From Grifola frondosa (taxonomy: Eukaryota; Basidiomycota; Agaricomycetes; Polyporales; Grifolaceae): DNA of 64,000 nt. Positions 10,779-22,599 of the stretch are shown one piece after another. The notes beneath the pieces were generated by a model, which worked only from the letters and a program-made list of their open reading frames with translations, was not told the origin of the DNA and searched no databases. Positions within the stretch are counted from its first letter, which is position 1. Every line of letters starts with the position of its first letter. The stretch spans positions 372,001-436,000 of the forward strand of contig LUGG01000031.1 of NCBI GenBank assembly GCA_001683735.1, in the 5' to 3' direction. A program made the translations under genes and the position numbers.

Positions 10779-13113
10779 ATGTCCCACGCTTCCTCCATCC
10801 CCCAGCTCACCCAAGCTAGCGCTGCACATGCTAGAGCAGTGCCGACAGCTGATTCGTCAGCACCAGCCATCAGAACCGGCTGTTGGAGGCCAGTGCCAAC
10901 GTCAGTTGCTTCCAACGACCAACCTGGTCCTGCCAAGAGTGGGATCAGCAGTCATGCGGCAGCATGACCTTCCTCCAGTCACAATAGTGACCATGGAGAA
11001 GGGCCTTCCAGAGGCCCATCCAATAGATTTTGTGCTGAAGCCGAAGGTGAGAGCCAGACGTGGATCGCGGAATGCGAACGAGATAGTTTGCATTCCAACT
11101 CCCTCGTCAGCTCACGAGCACGACAAGAGTGCTGTAGAGCTAAGGAAAAAGTGGTCAACTGCCCTGAAAGGTCACCACGCGAGTTGCCATCAAATGGCGG
11201 TGGCTCACAGTGATCAACCGTGGCTACCTCGCATGCACAGATCTGAGCCAATAGGCTCGCGAGCACTGTGCAGTCGATGAATGCACCCGTGAAGAGGTCT
11301 GGGACCTGCTCGAGCACTTGCATGAGCGAGACCAAGAGATCTCGCAATTGCTCTCGACAATAGTCGAGGAGCAAGATCATGCTGAGCACCTGCCCAGATC
11401 CAAGAAGACTTGAAGATGATGCCACCTGAGTCGGCAGCTCAGCCCATGTCCGAGGGTACACACCGTATGCAGACACGGTCAGAACAGTAGAGCAAGGGAT
11501 GAGAGAGAGGCAGGAGGAATGTACGGAGGCATGTAGATGAGGACGAGGAGAATGATGAGGAGGACCGAGAGACGTTGAGGCGGAGCAGCAGGACCAATAC
11601 CGCAGGCCAATGGGCCCATGGTATCACTAGGGCCTTAGCTAACTCTCACCCACACCAGCTGAGACAAGCGGGTCTCGCTGGTACTCCATCCTCCCAGCAT
11701 ACTCGACCATCTACACATGCTGGATTTCAACCACAGCATGCGTCACCTGCTCAGGCAGCGCCAGATGGGGACAACCATCCCCGCCATCCACCATTCGAGC
11801 AGTTCCTCATCAAGCAGTCAAGGTCGAGGTGCGGCACCACATGGTCCTGCACGAGTACCTATTCGACGTGCCAATAGTCTCAGGGCAGTCGGGCTCCCCA
11901 GCAGCTGGCCTGGGAGCGAACACACCACCTGCACGCAGGGACGGGGGACACCGCCGAGCTGACCGTAATGTACCAGCAGTGCACCGTGACGGAGTTCAGC
12001 ATCGGGCGGCGCCCAACGTGCATGCCAAGGACCAGGCACGCCCCCACAGACAGCGAGAGCATGATGCTTTGACCTTGGCCCGGACTTGGACGAAGATGAG
12101 AAACCCCCTGTCGACTCAATCGAGCAGATAGGCCTGCACCGCTGCCTCGAAATGATCGAGGTCATGGTGAGTGAGCCGCCAATGGATGACCCACCCCATT
12201 ACCTTCGAATATCAAAGCTGGCAGCACCCTCCAAATTTGAGGGCACTGATGATGCCAACACATTCGAAGTGTGGCTCCAGGAGTTGCTAGAATATCTAGC
12301 AACCCTGAGAGTCACTGGACCGGATTTCAACAGAGACCATCTGAGAATGATGGGATCTGCACTTAGCGAATCCGCATCCCAGTGGTTTTTCTCAATGGTC
12401 CAATCCCCCTCAAGGGAGAGAAGAGATTGGACCTTTGAGGCCACAGTAGTCGCCATGCACCGACGATTCTTGCACAAGAAGTGCATCAGATCGCCAGTGA
12501 CAAATTGGGATCAGATGACTTACAGCGCATCGTGTGGAGGTGTCGCAGACCTTTACAAACATCTGAATAAGTACGCCGAACAAATGTTCGAGCATCCCTC
12601 AGACTTTAAGTTCAGGCAGCGGTTCTTGTCCGCCCTGCCAAGTGGCATGTGCGAGGCAATAGTACTGCACCAAGGCCATTCGGCTGCGATGTCCACGTTC
12701 CGCAAGATCTATGCAGCTGCACTCGCATATGAGCGAGGATGGATACGATGAAGGCCCTTCAAACCAAGAAGCCTTCATCAGCAACCACCAGTGGTGACAA
12801 ACCGCACTCGCGGCAAAGTCACCCGGTTGGAAACCACGCCGCACCTAGGGCAATTGCTCACGGTGCAGGACATAGGTCATCACAGCATAATGCTGGATGC
12901 GACCACTTCCACCCATGCCACAATAGTGACTGCAGGGATGAGACGAGATGCACATCCAGCCCAAGTGGACCGGATAGGGCAGCCAAACTGGCTGACCAAC
13001 ATGCACCATCAGAGCCTGCTGCAAACACAGTAAAGTGTTATGCATGCGGACAACTTGGCCACTACTCCACCGATCCCAAGTGTCCGAAGTATGGCACTGG
13101 GACCGGTGCGTAG
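10779..13113 (+). pseudogene. Gypsy Gag, multiply frameshifted
   Basis: The N-terminal part starts near 10779 in a Ser/Ala/Pro-rich frame. A Glu-rich helical stretch (VWDLLEHLHERDQEISQLL) lies at about 11295-11360. The best-preserved part is 12086-12751, with Gag capsid features such as KLAAPSKFEGTDDANTFEVW, and QWFFSMVQ. The nucleocapsid end carries a zinc knuckle, CYACGQLGHYSTDPKC, at about 13039-13086; its final spacing is one residue longer than the usual CX2CX4HX4C. At least three frame changes separate these blocks. Confidence 0.75.
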
Positions 13114-13116
13114 CGC

Positions 13117-16100
13117 ATGTTTGTGCAGCGAGTAGTGGATGACCAATCAGAAGATGACGACGCCGCTGTGGACAATGGTCCATCAGTGATGGAACAGACT
13201 CCGGCAGCAAATGAGTTCCCTGAGCAAAATGATCAGGGACCCTTGACCATGCAAGATTACCCGGAATCCGACTACGGATTCGGGGGTCGCAATACTCATC
13301 AACAGACGAACACTATGTCAATTCTGACATTAGCGACCTCGACGAGGAAGTGCACGACGATGTGCATTTCGGATTGATGAGACTTGCCGCCATGTGTGTT
13401 GAGCCCCATCCGACCGCACATTCAAAGGGAAGGATAGACCAATTGGTCCAAACTTTCCAATTGACTGCTGGGCTGCCTGCATGATCCGTGCACAACGCTT
13501 GGCTGTACGACCCGTGAGTCCACCACATAACGGACCCTGCGGGACAGCTGAAGCATTCCCCAGAGCTTCAACGCACGCTTTGTGCGGAAGTGATGGTGAA
13601 CAGTGTGAAGGCATTCACATTATTCGACTCCGGGTGTACGACCGATTTGATCTCACCCAAAGTCACGTATCTCGCACTTGCCAACTGCATCGACCTGTGA
13701 GAGCAGGTTGGGCTCCAATTGGGGACCAAGGGCAGTCATACACGCATCAATTACAGTGCCCGACCACGAATTGTGGTTGGGCCAGTCAACACTGTCCATT
13801 ACCTGGATGTGGTGGACATTGACCGCTATGACCTGATACTCAGCACCATGTTCTGTAACACGTATGGTGTGAACCTCGATTTTGAGACCCACACCATTTG
13901 CATCAAAGGCATGGAAGTCCCAGCCTACACCACCATGGAGGAGGTGGAAATCCTAGCCAATCGGCTGGAGACCCGCCAGCTCCGTATGGCAGCATATCTT
14001 AATGCGGCCACCATGCAGCTCCCCCCAACCAGTAGGGGTTCGTGGCGAGTTCAACCATCATTGAACCTCCTCAATCTCACACATCGCGAGTGAAACCTAC
14101 CGTGTTCACGAGGGGGAGGGGAGCTCTCCATCGAGAGCTCTGCAGTCAGAACAGGCCAAGCCGTCGAAATTGATGGTAGCGCCCCAGCAAAAAGAACCAA
14201 GATGGTTCCCCAAGCGGCGACATAGGGATCCTATGCTGAGCATCACAGAGAAAGTAGTCCCGTCGATGCATTCATTGACAGGGCTGTGTAGAGACCGATT
14301 TGGGGAATTGGACCCACTCGGTCTCGACAACACAATGACGAAAGCATTTGTCGACCTCCTCAAGGACGAGGAGATCAGACAAACACTAGGAAAGGATTCA
14401 GAGGAACTCAATGCGAGACCAATGGATCCTCCAACTGAAGAAGAGACAGAGAGACTGTCCACTCTTCGGGCCAAATGGCTGGAGGAGTGCTCTGATATAA
14501 TGCGTCCTGCCCCAGAAGAGCTACTGCCCTTCCGGGAGATCAATCATCAAATTCTGCTGATTGATCCAGACAAACAATATCGGTACCACCTTTCTCAATG
14601 CCCAGATGCTAAAAAGCCCGAGCTACTCGAGAAGATAGCAAGGTACACCAATGCTGGTTGGTGGGAACCTGCTTCAGTATCACAAGCCGCTTCGCTACTA
14701 TGTGTAGCCAAAAAGAATGGCAAGCTCTGCACTGTGGTCGATGCACAAAGCGCAACGACAACACAGTAAAGGACATCACACCATTCCCTGATCAAGACCA
14801 GATCAGGATGGATGTTGCTTGCACAAAATACAGGTCTAAAATTGACCTGTCCGAGCGTATGAGCAGATACGCATCATCGCTGAGGACGTATGAAAGATGG
14901 TGTTTGCCACACCATACAGTACTTACCTCAGTAATGTAATGCAGGAGGGCAACTGCAATGCCCCTGCTACATTTCAGAGTCTAATGACTCATATTTTCCG
15001 AGATTACATTGGACGATTTGTCCACATATATCTCGATGACATATTTGTGTTCTCAGACTCTGTTGAAGAACACGAGACACTTGCATCTGGTGTTCAACAA
15101 ATTGAGGGCCACGAAGCTGTATTTGAGTCAGACCAAGTGTGATCTGTACTCAAAGAGCATGGACTATCTTGGTATCTAATTGATGACCGAGGCCTCCACA
15201 CCGACGCCAACAAGATGGGTCGCATCTGCAATTGGCAGACACCATGCTCCTACAAGGAGGTCCAGAGGTTTCTGGGCCTCATCAATTATCTGGCACATTT
15301 CATGCCAGATGTGACAGCGTACACCTCACCCTTGTCGGACATGGTGCATAATGACAGACTATTTGTCTGGCGTCCGCTGCATGACAAGTGCTTCGAAATG
15401 ATCAAGGCGTTGGCCTGCAAGGCCCCAATTTTGAAACCAATCGACCCGAGCAACCCTGAGCCAATTTGGCTGGTCTGCGATGCCTCCATTTATGGAGTCA
15501 GTGCAGTCTACGGGCAAGGGCCTGACTGGCAAACCTGCAGACCAGCAGGATTTCTCTCCAAAAAATTCACCAGTGCCCAACGCGCATACAAGACGTATGA
15601 GCATGAAGCATTGGCATTCTCGAAGGTCTTCTCAAATGGGAAGACAAACTGTTGGGCCGGAAGATCCATATAGCTACGGATCATCAGGCCCTGCAATACT
15701 TCGAGAATACTACAAATCTGTCAAATATACAGATCCGTTGGAACGAATATCTATCCCATTCCAGCACAACATCACGTACATGGAAGGGACCAAGAACAAA
15801 GTCGCTGACTGTCTATCTCATTACTATGAGAATGACAATGCTGATGACTATATGCCCATTCAGGATATCGCAAATGCAGATGTGTGTTTGGACCCCGAAT
15901 GGGACGACCTCCCTCAAAATCGTGTGCTGGAGTTGAGAGCTGGCCACATAATTAGCAGCCAGTCTCTTCCCCAACTACAAGAAGCTCGTGATCTGGAGGC
16001 AGCCGAAATGGCTGCTGCCATTCACGAGGAGAGGGCTGTGAATACAGCCGGTGATGACAACCCCACATTGGGCGAGTCGCTGGCCAATGGGCCACCCCTC

Positions 16101-17347
16101 CGACCATGGATGGAGAAGTCAATGGACTTCGAAAAAGTGGTCAAAGCTGGTTACTCCAAAGACCCACTGTTCCAGAAGGTCCTAGAGTCCCCAGCCCAAT
16201 TCATGACATTCATTGTGAGGGATGTACTGATATACACCAAGAGTCGTCAAGATGACAAAGTCTTGTGCATCCCTCACGTCGAATATGAATGCAGGCAATT
16301 GCCCGAGTTCATAATTGACCAGGGCCATATGGCAATAGGCCATTTTGGACCACAGAAAATGTCGGAATATATCCACCATTGGTTCTGGTGGCCCAAGATC
16401 GGCCATGACGTTGAGCGTTTTGCACAATGTGCGGCACTTGCCAAACAGCAAAACCGTGCAATCACCCAATGTCGGGGCTATTGCACATGCTACCAATACC
16501 GAGGTTCCCTTGGAACTTCGTGGCCATGGATTTTGTAGGCCCATTCCCAAAGGCCCAAGGATACAACTACCTCTGGGTAGTCGTGTGCAGGCTGACGTCC
16601 ATGGTACACTTAGTACCAGTGAACACCACCAGCACCACCTCAGACATCGCCGAGCGATACCTCAGGGAGATCGTGCGATTGCATGGACTCCCCGAGTCCA
16701 TCATCTCGGACCGCGATAGCAAGTTCATGTTGAAATTTTGGCACGAACTCCATCAGCTCATGGGCACAAAGTTGCTCATGTCAACATCCTTTCATCTGCA
16801 GACTGACAGATTGTCGGAATGGACCATTAGGTCCATCTCACAAATCCTGAGATCGGTAGTCTCACCCAATCAATTAGATTGGATCGAGAAGATACCGATG
16901 GTGGAGTTCGCATTGAACTCCTCTGCCAGTGCTACCACTGGATTTGCACCGTTCGAGCTGAACTACGGGTATCTCCGCCGTATGATCAGCGAAATGCACA
17001 CCCACACCAACTTCGCCGGTGTGCGTGAATTCACACAACGTGCATTGGCGAATTTGACGATGGCTCACAACGTGATCATCGAAGCCCGCGTCAACCAGGC
17101 TTATCAGGCCAACAAGCACTGGCAAGCCGAACCTGAATTCCAGGTCGGCGTGCTGGTGTATCTATCAACCCAAAACCTAGCCCTGCCAAAAGGCAGAGCA
17201 AGGAAATTGATGCCGAAGTACATTGGCCCATATAAGATCATCTCTGCGAATGCAGAGAAGTCTACTTATACCTTGGAACTCCCAAAGGAGCTCCAGGAAT
17301 GGCGCGTTGTCATGAGTATGTGGTGTGAGATAGTAACCACTGTATAA
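13117..17347 (+). pseudogene. Gypsy Pol (protease, RT, RNase H, integrase), multiply frameshifted
   Basis: The protease motif FDSGCTTDLISP lies near 13620. Reverse transcriptase is seen from about 14170, with the YLDDIFVFSDS catalytic motif near 15030 and FLGLINYLAHFMPD near 15270. RNase H follows: IWLVCDASIYG near 15465 and HIATDHQALQYF near 15665. Integrase has a His/Cys head near 16330-16450, MDFVGPF and ISDRDSKF with the first two acidic residues (about 16520 and 16705), and a Glu in LSEWTIRSI near 16815. Several frameshifts occur (for example near 14750, 15080, 15640 and 16430). The expected residues after ELQEWRV are replaced by unrelated sequence. Confidence 0.85.
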
Positions 17348-18960
17348 AATGATCTCGATAATCACCAAACCAAAATAGAAAAATCTATCTGTGGCAGGGC
17401 GAAATATATGTGAAAGGAATCGAGGTATAAAATCAATTTTATACTGCACCAAGCTTGATGGGTTTTTCCTGCTTTCCCAGTTATAGGCCTGGCCGAATCC
17501 GTTTGGGGGGTGTTATCACAATCACGAAGGTAGGTACGATCCCAAGTGAATGTTTAACGATGATACGATGATGACTTGCCCGGTACGTTTGTCACTTCTA
17601 CCTCTCCTCGATATGTCTCCTGTTCTTCTGCTGATGCTTCCTCCGAGGAAGACTTCTCTTTCCTGTCCTATCAACAGTCAACCTTGCCCACCTCTGTATG
17701 GGGTTGCTGCACTGCTGTGACCTGGAAACTGGGGACCAAGACTTCAACCTTGCCCACCTCTGTTGTGGGGTTTCCTGAAGTGATGTCCGGACTGTGGTAA
17801 GCAAGTCAACTGACTATGACTGCTTCTGGCTGTGAGACTTTGAGAGTAGAAATCTGGTGTGATTTGGTATGGAGTGAAGTGGGGTGGTGGGGATACAGAA
17901 TGGTATCCTTGCGCCTTGGAGGTCCTCCTTGTTAGGAAGTGCGTGTCTGTGTCTGTGGCTGAGTGTGTACACCTATGTGCACACCTGTGATGACGTGAGA
18001 TATCCCTGTGATACCTCAGTCAAGTGATCTAGTCTGCTGAGTCTGGGGGGAATCTGGAGGGTGATCCAAATTCCAGTGGAGACTGTTGTTCTGGCTGCTG
18101 CTGGTGGATCCAGTTCTTTGATCCAGTTCTGTTGGATCCAATTCTATTGCCCCTCTCTAAGGCAAGAAAGGAGCTCTTTATATACCTTTTGAGAGGGCCC
18201 AGAATTCTCCCCGGACTCTTCTTCTCAGACTGTTCCAGCACTTTCCGGGAGGCTCCAAGCACAAGAAACCATGGTAACTACTGTGCTAGAATCTTCCAGT
18301 CCTTTCCAATAGTGTTTTCCTGAATGTTCCAGCTGCATCTCCCTGCACTGCCTCTCTGACTTCCTCCAATCAGAGCTCTCCTAGGTCACCCGGCCCTCAG
18401 ATTTGCATAGCTTTAGTAAGGCTCTTACAAATCTGGGGCAGGGATTACAAACCCAAGGTGCCCTTTTCTCCATTTCAAGGACCTTTCTCTCACAGAGTAC
18501 ATAGCCTTGAAGACTTTGTCATCCATTTGAGATATTCCCTGACTAATGGAGGTCCTCTACCTTATAAATTTGCACAGCCTTAGTAAGGCAATCACAAATC
18601 TAGGGTAGGGCCCTTACAAATCTGGGGGAGTTAGTCTGCCACTTTGAGAAGCACATGGTCTATGGTTCCAGGGCTGTGTGAGTCTCCTGAAGGCTGTTCT
18701 AATCACCTCAGGTGGCTTGTGGCTGTGTATCCCTGTGACCATTGCCATGCTTCTCTTTTCAAAGGCTGTACAGACTTTCCCAGGACTCTGCCTTTCTTCC
18801 AGTCCCTTCCAGAATTTGCTAACCTGATCTTCTTCTTCCTGTTTCCGCGATGTCCTGCTGTGTCCAACTCCTTGTCTCCTGACTTTCCTGCACCTGATTC
18901 TTTCCCGCACTCCTTTTCCTCATGACCCTCCATGCTTTCCCATCCCATCCTACTTGATTT
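17346..18960. other. Unassigned repeat-like region, possible LTR sequence
   Basis: No gene was found. A G-run followed by TGTTATCACAATCACG begins near 17511, which resembles a polypurine tract plus LTR start, and CTTTATATAC near 18177 could be a TATA box. It does not match the TGTAACAGG sequence at 10433, so it is not the partner of that LTR. Internal duplications are present: CCTTGCCCACCTCTGT at about 17683 and 17749, and a ~40-bp unit (TTTGCATAGC-TTAGTAAGG-ACAAATCT) near 18410 and 18565. Confidence 0.35.
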
Positions 18961-19673
18961 AACGATGGTTGTCGTCGTTTACAAGGGGTGAAGAGGGTAA
19001 ATCATGGATTCCGGCTTCGTCATCTCGTTATCCGGACTGACAGCGTATAGGGAATATCGCCACCAGGTCATTGCATAGGAGACGAGCGAATGCTGAACGT
19101 ACTCGTATCGTACTGCGAAACCAATGGTGCAGGTGCCGTCGATGTGAGAAAGGGCGAGGAATATTCGTGTTTCCTGGTACTGGATGATGTGGTCGATATG
19201 GCCCGTGAACGTAATTCCGGATCGATCTGTGAGGTGCACGAATCCGGACAGTGGCATGAGGTCGAATCCGGTGGCGAGTGTTTATAATAGGATGGGGAAC
19301 CGAGGATCGATTACCATGGGGCACCATGGCATGCGTCGATTGGGTGGGATTGGGTGGAGATTTGACATGATTGATGATGTCTAAACTCGATCCCATGGAC
19401 CTTCGTGTGCTGTGCATATTAGGCACTCGGTTGACTTGGTTGCCAAAGATGGTTTTTTGGCCCTGTCCAGGTACCAACCACGTTTGGTGCATGACAGCGG
19501 GCTCGCAAAGACCAACTTATAATCAATTTCACCAGCTATCTCTGATACAAGAACAGAGACCATGGGACAACTATCAATCCTTCGCATTTGACCTTCTATT
19601 CTTTCCCAACATTCATATCCTTTTCATCAAATCTCCTGTCTTCCCTTTTCCTATCCCCCAACATTTGCCGGCC
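18961..19673. other. No confident gene; open frames on both strands
   Basis: Overlapping frames are open on both strands (for example minus 18979-19257 and 19028-19492), but none carries a domain I recognise or forms a splicable gene. Treated as non-coding or relic DNA. Confidence 0.35.
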
Positions 19674-19973
19674 ATGACCCTAAACAACCTCTACGAGTTT
19701 AAAGCTTATGTGCTTGACAATCCATATGACTTCGAAGACGATGAATACAATATGGCCGATTTTCTTTTTAATGAAGTCTCAGCCTTATCGGACATTTACA
19801 TGGAGTATTTTAATTGGTCTATTATGACTACTGAAGAAATTTTGTATGATGCCATTGAAGTCAAATGCATACACGGGCAGTGGAGATCAACGGAAAAGTG
19901 GGGATTGGAAAGTTATATTGAGGTGGACAAGGAAAATAAGATATTAGCTGGGGTGATGACAATTAATTACTAG
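19674..19973 (+). CDS. Small acidic protein, function unknown
   Basis: A 99-residue open frame starts at ATG 19674 (MTLNNLYEF). It is rich in acidic and aromatic residues (DNPYDFEDDEYNMADFLF) and has no signal peptide or membrane segment. The frame is open upstream to 19371, but that part does not look protein-like. The surrounding DNA is AT-rich and relic-like, so it may be a fragment. No family recognised. Confidence 0.3.
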   Translation: MTLNNLYEFKAYVLDNPYDFEDDEYNMADFLFNEVSALSDIYMEYFNWSIMTTEEILYDAIEVKCIHGQWRSTEKWGLESYIEVDKENKILAGVMTINY

Positions 19974-20759
19974 GATATTGATAATATATTACTTGTAATC
20001 CAGGCCTACAAACAAACTCACTATTAATTACTTCATCTTTGTACACATTCTCAAGCTTATAAAAATTGCTAACATATTGATTCAACATGAGCATTCATGT
20101 CAACAATCTATAATGTATAATAGATAGATTGATAATCAATAGTTCAGATGATGAGTTTAGTGCTTCATATAGACAGACGCCCAATCTCCTGCCTTTTTGG
20201 GATATGTCAGATTTATAATCACATATGTTTTGCTCCTTCTGCAACATATGTCACAGCCTCACACTGACTTCCAAAAACATTGATAATATGTTTTATGTCA
20301 TGTTTTATCATGCAAAACATTTGTTTTGCGATTAGAGGCATGACAAAGATCACGTGCATCTGACATATGTTTTATCTCTGTATGTTTTCTCAGCCACCCA
20401 GATAAGAAAAGTAAGAACTTCATGTACAAAATTTTCTTACTGAGTAAGAACAAAGTTGTTATGTGGTTGTATTGGATCGTAACCCTAATCTAGAAATTTT
20501 GTTCTCATGGATACAAATTTTTGTATTGAAAAAACTTTCCCACGGCTTTTGCGATGAAAAGTGCGTGACAAGAATTGGCTGGGGACCTCGCCTATAATAA
20601 CAATTAATTTGTTCCTCATCAATCGTAAATTAGCTACTTAGATTTTCAGATCAGGATTTATTCATGTGCTACAATGGAGGTGGGATAGGCCATTGCTCAA
20701 GTAGCATCTACATGATGGCTGTGTGACCAAGAGGGCAAGCAGAAGGTCAGGATGAGGAC
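19974..20759. other. AT-rich intergenic DNA with CATATG-containing repeats
   Basis: No gene was seen. GATATGTCAGA near 20202 and TCTGACATATG near 20377 form a short inverted pair about 170 bp apart, and CATATGTTTT recurs between and beside them. This could be a small hairpin element, but the arms are too short to be sure. Confidence 0.35.
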
Positions 20760-21110
20760 ATGGATGAGGTGGAAGGTGACAGAGATGAGAGCGAGGCAAG
20801 CAGGAGTGAGGAAGACAAAGGCCATGATGAAGGTGATGAAGAACAGGACTGCAAAAAAAATGATGGTGAGGTACAGCAGAAGGATGAGGATGAGAAGGAT
20901 GAGGATGAGGATGAGGATGAGGATGAGGATGAGGATGAGGATGAGGATGAGGACAAGGACAAGGACAAGGACAAGGACAAGGATGAGGACAAGGACAAGG
21001 AGAGTTCCAATGGTGAGGGAGATGATGATGAAGTGCACAATCTTGGCCCAGAAGATGAGAAAGATGGAGCCGATGATGGAGATGAGATGCATGGTTTTGG
21101 CATGCTGTAG
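20760..21110 (+). CDS. Acidic low-complexity ORF (Asp-Glu / Asp-Lys repeats)
   Basis: A 116-residue frame starts at ATG 20760 and is dominated by a central (DE)n then (DK)n tract encoded by GATGAG and GACAAG hexamers. The flanks are also acidic (SEEDKGHDEGDEEQD, and GEGDDDEVHNLGPEDEKDG). No domain or intron was recognised. The opposite strand is also open because of the repeat, so expression is doubtful. It could equally be an expanded microsatellite. Confidence 0.3.
   Translation: MDEVEGDRDESEASRSEEDKGHDEGDEEQDCKKNDGEVQQKDEDEKDEDEDEDEDEDEDEDEDEDKDKDKDKDKDEDKDKESSNGEGDDDEVHNLGPEDEKDGADDGDEMHGFGML
20884..21000 (+). repeat. Hexanucleotide microsatellite (GATGAG / GACAAG)
   Basis: About nine GAGGAT/GATGAG-type units are followed by about eight GACAAG-type units with a single GATGAG interruption. 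All stay in multiples of three. Confidence 0.85.
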
Positions 21111-21373
21111 TCTATGTTTGTACTTACATAGTAATCTGAACTAATTTATTTTCATCCATTTCATGAAATTTTGCTCTTAAATCTCTACAAGCATATAAAA
21201 TATATGACAATGCATTACAATGTGTACCCTGCCAGTATGTAATTGATCACCCATGCTGCCAAGCTGCACCAGAACAGACCTGCGCTTGGAGCACCTTGAA
21301 AGGCGCTGGGCGGCTGGTAGCCTCACGGCTTCCCTTATCTAGAAGCACGCTTATGGCAAGGTCTAGTCTCGAA

Positions 21374-22202
21374 ACCAGATGGTATACATATGAACTGTGC
21401 TAGGGAAAGTGGCTGCGCCACCGAGAGCCACCGGAATAATCCACGGTGTCACTTCGGAGTTGGGATCGGAGAGCGAAAAACACCAGCACAGTCATATGTA
21501 TACCGTCTGGTGACTTTCATATAGAGGGGGGGGATACCCCATTTTTGGCAAGTGATCTCTGTGACTGACGCGTTACCTCACGCATTCGAAACGGTCTTGC
21601 GCAACTAGATCTTGCGTGACCTCGACTTCGAGCTGCATGCAGTGTGCTGTAATTACTACTCCCTCAATGACAGATTTTCTCGTGCTATCCACCACCATGA
21701 TGATATCTGCCCACCCCGCAAGAGCTATACCCGCGGCAACCTCTGCTCAGCGAGACCAGCCAAGTGCTTTCCGACAGATTCCCACCGCCAGCGCAGCGTC
21801 AACACTACTTCAGTCGGCATGCGAGAAAGCGTTGAAGTTGCACAAGCACGTCCAGCGAGGCACTAGTGGTCGGCGTGATTCTCGTCGAACTCTTCATCAA
21901 TCATCAGTAGATGTTTCTTGCTTGGATTCCCCATTCCGAGCTCATTGTTGGGTATGTTGGCATAGTTAAGCAAGCTCGAGGAAAGTAACTTTGAAAGGTT
22001 TGAATTATTTGGTGGGCAGAGATCTTAGTTTACTCTAGAAAGAGGATGCGACGCGACACGCAAGTCGCGTCAGTTTCACATGAGCGTGACAAATTTGGGG
22101 TATCCCCCCCCCTCTATACGAATGTCACCAGACGTTCTACCCGGGTCAGTGCTTGTGTTTTTCGCTCTCCGATTGGGGGTCCGACCGGGTAGAACGGCTG
22201 GT
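21374..22202. repeat. Inverted arms, each with its own hairpin
   Basis: The left arm (about 21353-21550) and the complement of the right arm (about 22086-22224) share TAGTCTCG-AACCAG, TCGGAGAGCGAAAAACAC, GTCTGGTGAC and a GGGGGGG-ATACCCC end. Each arm also folds on itself. In the left arm 21374-21401 pairs with 21485-21511 (ACCAGATGGTATACATATGA). In the right arm 22127-22147 pairs with 22183-22202 (ACCAGACGTTCTACCCGG). The inner stem sequences differ between the arms, but pairing is kept. About 530 bp without a recognisable gene lies between the arms. Confidence 0.7.
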
Positions 22203-22599
22203 TCCGAGACTAGGCAAGGTCCTGGAAAAGGTACCTTGTGTCTAGCTTTGCATTGGCGACATCTACCTAATACACCACCAGTCCCGACTCACGCGGTTCC
22301 CAAATGGGCTGTCCGGCTGGCGCCTGTTCATCAACCCCATATGGAACCTACTCCGGACCCACATATGTGCCACCTGGCAGCTCCCAGCTGTCTTCCACGA
22401 CGAATCCAGCTGTCGCCTTTCTGGCACCCACTGTGTCCCTCGCTGGATTTCCTATGCTGGCTCTGCTCTCAAATATTACTCCTGCACTTCACTGCCTTCC
22501 ACCCAGTAAGTCACTCTTATTTATCTCAGCTCGTACATATCAATGCTCATGTGTCCGTTCGTGCAGCGCCACTCGTGCCACTCACGACTATCCCTCCTC

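Larger units (their letters stand above)
10433..17345 (+). mobile_element. Ty3/gypsy retrotransposon, degenerate
   Basis: The domain order is Gag, CCHC-type knuckle, aspartic protease, reverse transcriptase, RNase H, integrase, which is the Ty3/gypsy order. Frames change repeatedly and stops are present, so the copy is dead. It entered repeat R at 10433. The right-hand half of that target and a matching 3' LTR were not found, and the coding region stops abruptly after the integrase C-terminal part near 17310. The 3' end is therefore truncated or rearranged. Confidence 0.85.

Noticed and set aside
17511..18950. 3' LTR of the gypsy element at 10433
   Set aside because: Start sequence differs from the 5' LTR-like sequence. 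Kept only as an unassigned repeat-like region.
18979..19492. Minus-strand gene
   Set aside because: Two overlapping open frames with no recognised domain and no splice model. Also open on the plus strand.
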